Source of the DNA: Acidobacteriaceae bacterium
GTDB taxonomy: Bacteria; Acidobacteriota; Terriglobia; Terriglobales; Acidobacteriaceae
DNA: 5,161 bases
Assembly: GCA_003154055.1 (NCBI GenBank)
Contig: PMCH01000239.1
Coordinates: 506 to 5,666 of the forward strand
Direction: 5' to 3'
A program made the translations under genes and the position numbers. This document shows positions 1-5,150 of the stretch, piece by piece. Below the pieces are notes generated by a model. That model saw only the letters and a list, made by a program, of their open reading frames with translations, was not told where the DNA came from and made no database searches. Numbering within the stretch: the stretch's first letter is position 1; each line of letters begins with the position of its first letter.

Positions 1-1635
1 ATGTTCGGGCTGATCGGAATCCTGATCGCCTTCGGCCATTCCGTACTGGCCATGAGCGGGGAAGAATCGCTCGCCCAGGTCAATCGTGAACTCGCTCATC
101 CCAAGCTGAAGAACCTGAAGCGCGCCGCGATTGTCATCGCCATCTACAGCTTCGTTTTCACCGGCCTGTCCGCGCTGCTCTCGGTCATGCTGATTCCGGA
201 CGCGGTTCGCGTGCCGGTATACAAAGACAATCTGATCTCCGGCCTGGCCATGTACATGTGGGGCCCGCAGATCCTGCGCCTGATCTTCCGCGGATTCGTC
301 GTGGTGGTCGGCTTCCTGATTCTCTCCGGCGCGGTCAACACCGCCATCATCGGCTCCAACGGCGTCCTGAACCGCGTTTCCGAGGATGGCGTGCTGGCCG
401 ACTGGTTCCGCTTTCCCCACCGCAAGTACGGCACCAGCCACCGCATCATCAACATGGTCGTCCTGTTTCAGATCCTCACGATTCTGGCCAGCCGGGGCAA
501 CGTCTACACCCTCGGCGAAGCCTACGCCTTCGGAGTGATCTGGAGCTTCACCTTCAATAGCCTCGCCATGCTCGTCCTGCGCTTCAAGTACAAGGGCGAG
601 CGCGGCTGGAAGGTTCCCCCGAACATCACCATCGCCGGACACGAGATCCCCATCGGCCTGGCTTCTGTCTTCCTGGTTCTGCTTTCGACGGCACTGGTGA
701 ACCTGGCCACCAAGTCCATCGCCACCGTCGCGGGCGTTTCCTTTTCCGTGGTCTTTTTTCTGATCTTCACGGTTTCTGAACGCGTGAATCGGAAGAAATT
801 TGCGCTCGCCAAGCAGCAGATGAAGGATCATTTCCAACTCCTCCAGCGCGACACGGTCGAGCGCGACTCCCTCAGCATTCGTGCCGGCAGCGTGCTCGTT
901 CCGGTGCGCGACTACAACACTCTCGCCCACCTGCGCTGGGCTCTGGAAAGGATCGACACGCGTGATCAGGATGTGGTCGTGATGTCCGCCCGGGTCAGCC
1001 CGTTTGGCGCCGCCGCCTACGACCTGTCCATGGAACAGATCTTCAGCGACTACGAGCAAACGCTGTTTACGCGCGCCGTCTCAGTCGCCGAAAGCGTCGG
1101 CAAACACGTTTCCCTGCTCGTCGTCCCCGCGGGCGACGTTTGGTCCGCCATCGTCCAGACCGCCAACAATCTCGAGTCCTCGGCCGTGGTCATTGGCCTC
1201 TCCAGCAAGATGACGCCCGAGGAGCAGGCCTTCGCCCTGGGCCGCGCCTGGGAAGGCGTGCCTGAACCCAAGCGCCAGTTCGTCCTTCAGGTCGTCCATC
1301 CCGATGCCAAGGTTGACACCTTCCGCATCGGCCCCCATACCCCGACCATGAAGAACGAGGACGTCCTCCTGCTTCATCGCTTGTGGCTGAATATGACCCG
1401 GGAACCGGGCATGGATAAACTGCACCACCACGACATCCTCACCGAAGCTCTCACCCGCTTCGCCCGTGACTACGGCGCTCGCGACCGCGACGACATCCTG
1501 AAGGAACTTCGCCGCACCACTGACGGGAGTAGCATGGCGCCACGCCGCTTGAGCGATCCAGGGCGCAGCTTGCCGCCGGAATCACCGGCTTCGGCTCGCG
1601 ATCAGGGTCCCCCGCCGCCGCCCAAGAAGTCCTGA
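1..1635 (+). CDS. APC-superfamily amino acid permease with C-terminal USP-like domain (N-terminus outside window)
   Basis: This is an integral inner-membrane transporter that probably moves amino acids or related amines. The visible 544 residues begin inside what looks like helix 6 of the APC fold: the stretch SVLAMSGEESLAQVNREL followed by a basic KNLKR loop matches the family's helix 6/7 junction. Further hydrophobic helices lie near residues 42-65, 95-118, 146-162, 172-194, 216-235 and 238-258. About five N-terminal helices are missing, so the ATG at position 1 is probably an internal Met and the gene runs in from the left. Residues about 295-435 resemble a universal stress protein alpha/beta domain (SVLVPVRDYNTLAHLRWAL, then SSAVVIGLSS), but the G-2X-G nucleotide-binding motif is not evident. 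A polar segment and a proline-rich end (GPPPPPKKS) follow. Substrate is unknown. The TGA stop at 1633-1635 is 14 bp from the end of the opposite-strand gene. Family confidence is high; the true start is not visible. Confidence 0.88.
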   Translation: MFGLIGILIAFGHSVLAMSGEESLAQVNRELAHPKLKNLKRAAIVIAIYSFVFTGLSALLSVMLIPDAVRVPVYKDNLISGLAMYMWGPQILRLIFRGFVVVVGFLILSGAVNTAIIGSNGVLNRVSEDGVLADWFRFPHRKYGTSHRIINMVVLFQILTILASRGNVYTLGEAYAFGVIWSFTFNSLAMLVLRFKYKGERGWKVPPNITIAGHEIPIGLASVFLVLLSTALVNLATKSIATVAGVSFSVVFFLIFTVSERVNRKKFALAKQQMKDHFQLLQRDTVERDSLSIRAGSVLVPVRDYNTLAHLRWALERIDTRDQDVVVMSARVSPFGAAAYDLSMEQIFSDYEQTLFTRAVSVAESVGKHVSLLVVPAGDVWSAIVQTANNLESSAVVIGLSSKMTPEEQAFALGRAWEGVPEPKRQFVLQVVHPDAKVDTFRIGPHTPTMKNEDVLLLHRLWLNMTREPGMDKLHHHDILTEALTRFARDYGARDRDDILKELRRTTDGSSMAPRRLSDPGRSLPPESPASARDQGPPPPPKKS

Positions 1636-1649
1636 CCGCTTGCCTGGCT

Positions 1650-2135
1650 TCACTTGACTTTGGGAGAATTCAGATCCGCCGCTTTTTGATCGTCGGCGTG
1701 GATGACCCCGTCTTCCTCGGCGTAGAAGGAACGGTGCTCGGTATCCATCTGCTTGGGTGTCATGGCGAGAATGAATCCGTCTTTGTTCGTCCGGAAACCA
1801 ACGCTGTAGTCGCCCCGATCCGTGGAGCGCGCCATCCGTTTGGTCAATGATCCGGTTCCCGCCAAGGCGGGCAGCGATTCAGCATACTTGTCGTGCCGTT
1901 TCTTGTATTCCTTCTGCGCCCGCAGCACCACCCGCATGTAGCCCAACGCCTGCGCCTCCGACTCTGATCGCGCTGGATCGCCGGCAAACTTCGGCTGGTA
2001 GGGCGCCGGAGGCGCAACTTGTGCTGGAGCCGCCGCTGGCGCCTGCTCCGGAGCCTGCGCCAGAAGCACTGTCCCGCCCATCAACCAGGCCGCCACCACC
2101 GTTGCCGCAAGCTGCTGAATCCGCCTATTTTTCAC
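1650..2135 (-). CDS. Small secreted protein with pilin-like globular domain
   Basis: This is a 161-residue exported protein of unknown function. Residues 1-28 form a Sec signal peptide (KNRR n-region, hydrophobic core, likely cleavage after AQA). An Ala/Pro-rich linker follows at about 29-50. Residues about 58-147 form a compact domain: a helix (EAQALGYMRVVLRAQKEY), then YAESLPALAG, a GDYSVGF strand, DGFILAMTP and RSFYAEEDGVI. This order (helix, 'Y..sL..L', 'Y.f.f', 'GF...A.P', 'RsFy.de.GvI') resembles the C-terminal domain of the pseudopilin-like proteins frequent in Acidobacteriota, but the prepilin GFxxxE N-terminus is absent. I chose the GTG at 2133-2135 because AAGGAG lies 6 nt upstream; the longer TTG start at 2141 would touch that Shine-Dalgarno. 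It is convergent with the permease and divergent from the regulator. The signal peptide is clear; the pilin-like assignment is by eye. Confidence 0.8.
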   Translation of the reverse strand: MKNRRIQQLAATVVAAWLMGGTVLLAQAPEQAPAAAPAQVAPPAPYQPKFAGDPARSESEAQALGYMRVVLRAQKEYKKRHDKYAESLPALAGTGSLTKRMARSTDRGDYSVGFRTNKDGFILAMTPKQMDTEHRSFYAEEDGVIHADDQKAADLNSPKVK

Positions 2136-2141
2136 TCCCAA

Positions 2142-2147
2142 CTCCTT
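2142..2147 (-). promoter_or_regulatory. Ribosome binding site fixing the GTG start of the secreted protein
   Basis: Read on the minus strand the bases are AAGGAG, a near-perfect Shine-Dalgarno. The spacing to the GTG at 2133-2135 is 6 nt, which is normal, while the spacing to the in-frame TTG at 2139-2141 is zero. This supports the shorter 161-residue protein. Confidence 0.75.
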
Positions 2148-2253
2148 GCCGGAAGGGCGCTGCCCGGGGTTACCCCCGTAATTTCCCTTCGGTCACTCTC
2201 ATTTCAATTCCCCGCTGAATCAGGCAAGCTGGAATGGAACCAGCAATCGTAAC

Positions 2254-2258
2254 AGGGA
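2254..2258 (+). promoter_or_regulatory. Ribosome binding site favouring the second Met of the regulator
   Basis: AGGGA lies 5 nt before the ATG at 2264. The in-frame ATG at 2234 has no comparable purine-rich site in front of it. An in-frame stop (TGA at 2216-2218) limits any longer start. The 218-residue protein starting at 2264 is therefore preferred over the 228-residue version. Confidence 0.6.
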
Positions 2259-2263
2259 AACCT

Positions 2264-2920
2264 ATGAAAGCAGCAGTCGCCAGAAAACCGCTTATCCGTA
2301 TTGCCGTAGTGGAAAGCGATCCGCTTCGGTTCGTGGGATTCCGGGCCTTGTTTGATTCGGAGCCTGATCTCGAGTTAGTCTCCGCCTCTTTGCCTGACCT
2401 TGGCCAGTTGCCCAGCATCGATCTGGTCCTGCTCGGCAATCGCGGGGGCCAGAATCTGTTCGACGTCATGGCCAGCCTTAAAGCCGTGCGCCCCGACCTG
2501 CGCATCATCGTCACTGGGTCCGGCATGGATGAGGAAAGTATCCTGAAAGCGATCGCAGCCGGCGCCAAAGGCTACGTGGATGAAGCCGCTTCGCCCGCTG
2601 AATTCATCCAGGCGCTCCGCGTCGTTCACCAGGGATCGGTCTGGGCCCCCCGTCACGTCCTCTCCATTTTCATTGAGCGCGTGACCTCTTCTCCCGGACG
2701 CATCTTCCCGGCCGGCCGCGTCACCTTCACCGACCGTGAGAAGGAAGTGCTGGAGATGCTGGTGGTGGGGCGTTCCAACAAAGAGATCGGCGCTGCCCTG
2801 GGCATTGAGGAGCGCACGGTGAAGGCCCACGTCGCCAAGTTGATGCGCAAGGTCGGTGTGCAGAATCGGATTGCTCTTTCCGTGCACGCCATCACGCATT
2901 CCCTGGTGAGCGCGAGGTAG
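2264..2920 (+). CDS. NarL/LuxR-family regulator with a degenerate, probably non-phosphorylatable receiver domain
   Basis: This is a cytoplasmic transcription factor of 218 residues, a normal length for the NarL/FixJ group. Residues about 10-125 align with a receiver domain (IRIAVVESDPL, IDLVLLGNRGG, RIIVTGSG, AGAKGYVDEAAS), and residues about 153-213 form a LuxR helix-turn-helix with the usual signature (TDREKEVLEMLVVGRSNKEI, then ERTVKAHVAKLMRKVGV). Against the canonical pattern, the phosphoacceptor Asp is Gly58, the switch Thr/Ser is Gly85 and the conserved Lys is Glu107; the acidic pair is reduced to Glu17-Ser18. The receiver therefore probably does not work by phosphotransfer and may respond to protein partners, a ligand or expression level. 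No histidine kinase gene is nearby. The fold and DNA-binding domain are clear; targets are unknown, with the divergent gene the nearest candidate. Confidence 0.9.
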   Translation: MKAAVARKPLIRIAVVESDPLRFVGFRALFDSEPDLELVSASLPDLGQLPSIDLVLLGNRGGQNLFDVMASLKAVRPDLRIIVTGSGMDEESILKAIAAGAKGYVDEAASPAEFIQALRVVHQGSVWAPRHVLSIFIERVTSSPGRIFPAGRVTFTDREKEVLEMLVVGRSNKEIGAALGIEERTVKAHVAKLMRKVGVQNRIALSVHAITHSLVSAR

Positions 2921-2927
2921 CTGTAGC

Positions 2928-2973
2928 GCCGGCGCCTACGCCGGCTGTGCGGCGGGCACCCTGCCCGCCGTTT
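2928..2973. repeat. Double GC-rich hairpin directly after the regulator gene
   Basis: Two perfect inverted repeats lie in tandem. The first has a 7-bp stem, GCCGGCG (2928-2934) with CGCCGGC (2939-2945), around a 4-nt loop. The second has a 9-bp stem, CGGCGGGCA (2950-2958) with TGCCCGCCG (2962-2970), around CCC and followed by TTT. It starts 7 bp after the stop codon. It could act as a transcription terminator or RNA stabiliser, though the T-run is short. The wording of the sequence also resembles a dispersed intergenic palindrome that I associate from memory with Acidobacteriota; that origin is inference. Confidence 0.75.
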
Positions 2974-3189
2974 CCCGGAACGTGCTTCGCGCGTCCGATT
3001 CTCCTAAGTTACCCTCGGACAGTGACCCTCGTAATCTTGCCGTCCCCACCCACCTTGCCGCATACTCGCCTCACCTACCACAGAACCTGGGAGACGGGGT
3101 TGGGAGTGGAGATTAGGGTCGCCACCTTCAGCCCCGATTTTTTTGTCCTTTACCCCCAGCTTACCGCTGTTGACTCCATTTAACCTCCG
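2974..3189. other. Non-coding part of the 329-bp gap before the Ysc84 gene
   Basis: I see no gene here: the open frames are Pro/Thr-rich, lack ribosome binding sites and show no family resemblance. Visible structure is limited to a 6-bp inverted repeat GTCCGA (2993-2998) and TCGGAC (3015-3020) with a 16-nt loop, a short direct repeat ACCCTCG (3011-3017 and 3025-3031), CTTGCCG twice (3036-3042 and 3054-3060), and a run of seven T at 3138-3144 with no adjacent strong stem. Confidence 0.5.
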
Positions 3190-3218
3190 TCCTTTCGCAT
3201 CTCCTTGCATCCTATACA
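3190..3218 (+). promoter_or_regulatory. Putative sigma70-type promoter of the Ysc84 gene
   Basis: TATACA at 3213-3218 (within CTATACAAT) is a good -10 box, one mismatch by position class from common variants of TATAAT. The expected -35 position holds TCCTTT (3190-3195), which is poor. Transcription would begin near 3225, giving a leader of about 25 nt with the GAGG ribosome binding site at 3242-3245. The weak -35 suggests either low basal activity or help from an activator. Confidence 0.45.
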
Positions 3219-3249
3219 ATTGAGTCACTCCCAATTTGTGTGAGGCATC

Positions 3250-3939
3250 ATGCGAAAGTTCCTGGTTCTGCTCCTGCTCTGCTGTTTTCTGACGCCTGCC
3301 CTCTTCTGTTCTGATGAAGACACCAAGGCGGTCCAGCGCATCCAGTCCGCCGCCACCGTGCTCGATGAAATCCAGGGTGCCCCGGACAAGGGCATTCCCG
3401 AGGAGGTTCTCGGGTCGGCCGAGTGCGTTGCCGTGGTTCCGTCGCTGCTCAACGGGGGATTCATTTTCGGCGGCCGCTATGGCAAAGGCGTCGCCAGTTG
3501 CCGCACTCCGAAGGGTTGGAGCGCGCCCGCCTTCTTCACCATCGGCGGCGGCAGTTTCGGCTTGCAGATCGGCGGCCAGGCCACCGATGTCGTCATGCTA
3601 ATCATGAACAAGAACGGCATGGATAACCTGCTCTCCAGCAAATTCAAGCTCGGCGCCGACGCCAGCGCAGCCGCCGGGCCGGTTGGACGCCACGCGGCCG
3701 CCGATACCGATTGGAAAATGAAAGCGCAGGTTCTGACCTACTCCCGTTCCCGCGGCATCTTTGCCGGCCTCGAGCTCTCCGGCGCCGTCATCAAGCAGGA
3801 CAAAGACAGCACCCGCGACTTTTACAGCCGCATGGTGCCCTTTAGAACATCGCTTCAGGGAAATATCGATGCCCCCCAGGCCGCATATCCGTTCCTGAGC
3901 ACTTTGGCCAAGTGGGCGAAAAGCGCGGAAAGCAAGTAG
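3250..3939 (+). CDS. Secreted Ysc84/SYLF-domain lipid-binding protein
   Basis: This is an exported protein of 229 residues. Residues 1 to about 20 are a Sec signal peptide (MRK, then a Leu-rich core); a lipobox is not convincing because the residues before Cys20 are ALF. The mature part is a single SYLF (Ysc84) domain: a helix with VQRIQSAATVLDEI, then IPEEVLGSAECVAVVP, a Gly-rich GGFIFGGRYGKGVASCR, GGGSFGLQIGGQATDVVMLI, KFKLGADASAAAGPVGR, and YSRSRGIFAGLELSGAVI leading to DFYSR. Eukaryotic relatives bind phosphoinositides and actin; bacterial members are mostly uncharacterised periplasmic or outer-membrane-associated proteins, so a lipid-binding role here is inferred. Cys59 and Cys84 could form a disulfide. 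The start is well fixed: an in-frame TGA lies at 3241-3243, nine bases before the ATG, and GAGG precedes it. It appears monocistronic, with the acyltransferase 173 bp downstream. Confidence 0.93.
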   Translation: MRKFLVLLLLCCFLTPALFCSDEDTKAVQRIQSAATVLDEIQGAPDKGIPEEVLGSAECVAVVPSLLNGGFIFGGRYGKGVASCRTPKGWSAPAFFTIGGGSFGLQIGGQATDVVMLIMNKNGMDNLLSSKFKLGADASAAAGPVGRHAAADTDWKMKAQVLTYSRSRGIFAGLELSGAVIKQDKDSTRDFYSRMVPFRTSLQGNIDAPQAAYPFLSTLAKWAKSAESK

Positions 3940-3953
3940 TTTTCAGAATCATG

Positions 3954-3968
3954 GGGCGCGGCCCGCCC
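3954..3968. repeat. Small GC-rich hairpin after the Ysc84 gene
   Basis: GGGCG (3954-3958) pairs with CGCCC (3964-3968) around a 5-nt loop, 14 bp past the stop codon. There is no following T-run, so termination is doubtful. It begins a GC-rich stretch that continues to the larger palindrome at 4027-4048 and may be part of one composite repeat. Confidence 0.4.
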
Positions 3969-4026
3969 AGAGCGCAGTCGAAGGGGACCTCGCCCGCCAC
4001 TCTTTAGCTTCGCCCAACCTCACGTA

Positions 4027-4048
4027 GAGACGCGGCTTGCCGCGTCTC
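4027..4048. repeat. Perfect 10-bp-arm palindrome between the Ysc84 and acyltransferase genes
   Basis: GAGACGCGGC (4027-4036) and GCCGCGTCTC (4039-4048) are exact reverse complements separated by TT. In RNA the innermost pair would open to give a 9-bp stem with a CTTG loop. It lies 87 bp after one gene and 64 bp before the next. It is not followed by a T-run. The motif 'GAGACGCGGC..GCCGCGTCTC' recalls dispersed palindromic repeats seen in several bacterial phyla; it could also limit read-through between the two genes. Confidence 0.75.
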
Positions 4049-4074
4049 CCTTCGCTTCCCGTGCAGAACAGCGC

Positions 4075-4104
4075 TTGCGGACCACTCCCTCCAACCCCTA
4101 CACT
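4075..4104 (+). promoter_or_regulatory. Putative promoter placed for a leaderless acyltransferase mRNA
   Basis: TTGCGG (4075-4080) and TACACT (4099-4104) are separated by 18 bp. TACACT keeps the key T, A and final T of the -10 consensus, while the -35 matches only in TTG. Normal spacing from the -10 puts the first transcribed base at about 4111-4113, on or next to the GTG start codon at 4113. The absence of any Shine-Dalgarno upstream of the gene fits this reading. Confidence 0.4.
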
Positions 4105-4112
4105 CCCGCACA

Positions 4113-5012
4113 GTGCGTGAACGTCTCGAATACTGGATCGTCTGGCTGTGGGTGAAGGCTGTCGGCCTGCTTCCGCGCCCCCTCGCCCGCGCAAAGGGTG
4201 TCGCTCTCGGCCTCCTCGTCTACCTGATTCACGGACGCCTGCGCCGCGTCGGAATGCGCAACCTCGCCCTCGCCTTCCCCGAAATGAGCCCGCGCAATCG
4301 CCGCCGGATTCTTCGCGGAGAATACATCTCGCTCGGTCGCCAGCTCGCCGAGTTCTGCCTGTTCCCCAGCTACACCCGCGAAAACGTCAGCCGCGTCGTC
4401 GTGTACGACGGGTTCGAAAACTTTGAGCGTGCCTACGCCCGGGGCAAAGGCGTTTTGTTTCTGACCGGCCACCTTGGCGCCTGGGAACTTTCTGCCTTCG
4501 CCCACTCCCTGAACGGACACCCGCTCTCGATCGTGATGCGCTCCCTCGACAATCCCTACGTCGATCGCCTGATCGAGCGCTACCGCACCATGCACGGCAA
4601 TCGCACCGTGGACAAGGACGACTTCGTCCGCGGCCTGCTCGCCGCCATGCGCGCCGGACAGACCGTCGGCATCCTCATGGACACCAACATGACACCCCCG
4701 CAAGGCGTGTTCGTGGACTTCTTCGGGATCCCGGCGTGCACCGCCAGCGGACTCGCCCGCATCGCCCTGCGCACCGACGCTGCCGTGGTCCCCGGTTTCA
4801 CGGTTTGGGATTCGCAACTCCGCAAGTACCGCCTGCGCTTCGATCCCGCGGTCGAACTCGTCCGCACCGGAGACGATCAGGCCGACATCGTAGCCAACAC
4901 GGCGAGATTCACCGGCGTCATCGAAGCCTACGTCCGACGCTATCCCGACCAGTGGTTATGGGTGCACCGGCGATGGAAGACCCGCCCCGAAGGCCAGGCG
5001 CCGCTGTATTAG
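4113..5012 (+). CDS. Lipid A biosynthesis acyltransferase (LpxL/HtrB-LpxM family)
   Basis: This is a membrane-associated enzyme of 299 residues, typical for the family, which transfers a secondary acyl chain from acyl-ACP to a lipid A precursor at the cytoplasmic face of the inner membrane. The amino end (RLEYWIVWLWVKAVGLLP) is the usual amphipathic or membrane anchor. The catalytic HX4E motif is present as HLGAWE, His120 and Glu125. Other family marks are RSLDNPYVDRLIERYR (144-158), GILMDTNM with Asp190, the FFGIPACTASGLARIALRTD segment (203-222), and PDQWLWVHRRWKTRP near the end (278-292). The start is GTG; the anchor sequence begins immediately after it and the next Met is residue 48, so a shorter start is unlikely. 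No ribosome binding site is visible. The chain length and exact position acylated cannot be read from sequence. Its presence indicates an outer membrane with lipid A-like lipids. Confidence 0.93.
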   Translation: MRERLEYWIVWLWVKAVGLLPRPLARAKGVALGLLVYLIHGRLRRVGMRNLALAFPEMSPRNRRRILRGEYISLGRQLAEFCLFPSYTRENVSRVVVYDGFENFERAYARGKGVLFLTGHLGAWELSAFAHSLNGHPLSIVMRSLDNPYVDRLIERYRTMHGNRTVDKDDFVRGLLAAMRAGQTVGILMDTNMTPPQGVFVDFFGIPACTASGLARIALRTDAAVVPGFTVWDSQLRKYRLRFDPAVELVRTGDDQADIVANTARFTGVIEAYVRRYPDQWLWVHRRWKTRPEGQAPLY

Positions 5013-5014
5013 CA

Positions 5015-5070
5015 GGCTTTTGGCTTTTGGCTTTTGGCCTTTAGCCTTTAGCTTTTGGCTCTTGCCTTCA
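5015..5070. repeat. Degenerate 7-bp tandem repeat, eight units
   Basis: Starting 3 bp after the acyltransferase stop codon, eight consecutive heptamers follow GGCTTTT: three exact copies (5015-5035), then GGCCTTT, AGCCTTT, AGCTTTT, GGCTCTT and GCCTTCA. The total is exactly 56 bp. The plus-strand transcript would be rich in U-tracts, but there is no stem upstream to make a standard terminator. The drift towards the right end suggests growth by slippage at the left end and decay at the right. Confidence 0.85.
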
Positions 5071-5083
5071 GCCGCGGGGCGGC
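5071..5083. repeat. Short GC hairpin abutting the heptamer repeat
   Basis: GCCGC (5071-5075) pairs with GCGGC (5079-5083) around GGG. It begins on the base after the last heptamer. It is short and in GC-rich DNA, so chance is possible. Confidence 0.35.
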
Positions 5084-5093
5084 GCAAGAATTC

Positions 5094-5117
5094 AGCCCAC
5101 GGCGCAAGCTGTGGGTT
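5094..5117. repeat. Hairpin with GCAA tetraloop
   Basis: AGCCCACGGC (5094-5103) and GCTGTGGGTT (5108-5117) form a 10-bp RNA stem with two G-U pairs, closed by GCAA, a GNRA-type loop. The G-U pairs mean it is a better RNA than DNA palindrome in the plus-strand transcript. It resembles an intergenic repeat I associate with Acidobacteriota, by memory only. Confidence 0.6.
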
Positions 5118-5137
5118 ACAGCGTGTTCAATGCGAGA

Positions 5138-5150
5138 GCCCCGGAGGGGC
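5138..5150. repeat. GCCCC-GGA-GGGGC palindrome near the right edge
   Basis: A 5-bp stem with a 3-nt loop, set in GAGAGCCCCGGAGGGGCGAA. This wording is like a short dispersed palindrome found in intergenic DNA of Acidobacteriota and related phyla (recalled, not searched). The window ends 11 bp later, so the element may continue or belong to a larger array. Confidence 0.5.

Larger units (their letters stand above)
2136..2263. promoter_or_regulatory. Divergent intergenic region, shared by the secreted protein and the regulator
   Basis: The two genes are transcribed away from each other from this 128-bp gap, so both promoters are expected here. I see no convincing -35/-10 pair in either direction. 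The one notable element is an odd palindrome GGGGT-T-ACCCC at 2166-2176, which could be an operator or a small hairpin. A LuxR-type regulator often acts on its own divergent neighbour, but that is only suggested by layout. Confidence 0.4.

Noticed and set aside
2139..2141. TTG as the start of the secreted protein
   Set aside because: The AAGGAG site would abut it with zero spacing; the GTG six bases downstream of that site is better placed.
2234..2236. ATG as the start of the regulator
   Set aside because: No Shine-Dalgarno precedes it, while AGGGA precedes the ATG at 2264, and the receiver domain begins only after that point.
2375..2899. 174-codon minus-strand open frame opposite the regulator
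   Set aside because: It lies fully inside the LuxR-family gene, with His/Gly-rich composition typical of an antisense shadow and no recognisable domain.
3138..3144. Run of seven T as an intrinsic terminator
   Set aside because: No strong GC-rich stem lies directly upstream of it on the plus strand; GGGG and CCCC blocks nearby are too far apart and poorly paired.
3170..3175. TTGACT as the -35 box for the Ysc84 promoter
   Set aside because: The distance to TATACA at 3213 is far beyond the 16-18 bp a sigma70 promoter needs, and no -10 is found at the proper spacing.
2947..3183. 78-codon plus-strand open frame in the gap before the Ysc84 gene
   Set aside because: It overlaps the double hairpin, has a low-complexity Pro/Thr/Arg composition, no ribosome binding site and no family resemblance.
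4098..4817. Long minus-strand open frame (239 codons) opposite the acyltransferase
   Set aside because: It is antisense to a gene with clear catalytic motifs; the Gly/Ala/Glu/His-rich composition is what GC-rich antisense frames give.
5015..5070. Heptamer array as a CRISPR or origin iteron array
   Set aside because: Units are only 7 bp with no spacers, and no cas, rep or dnaA-like context is present.
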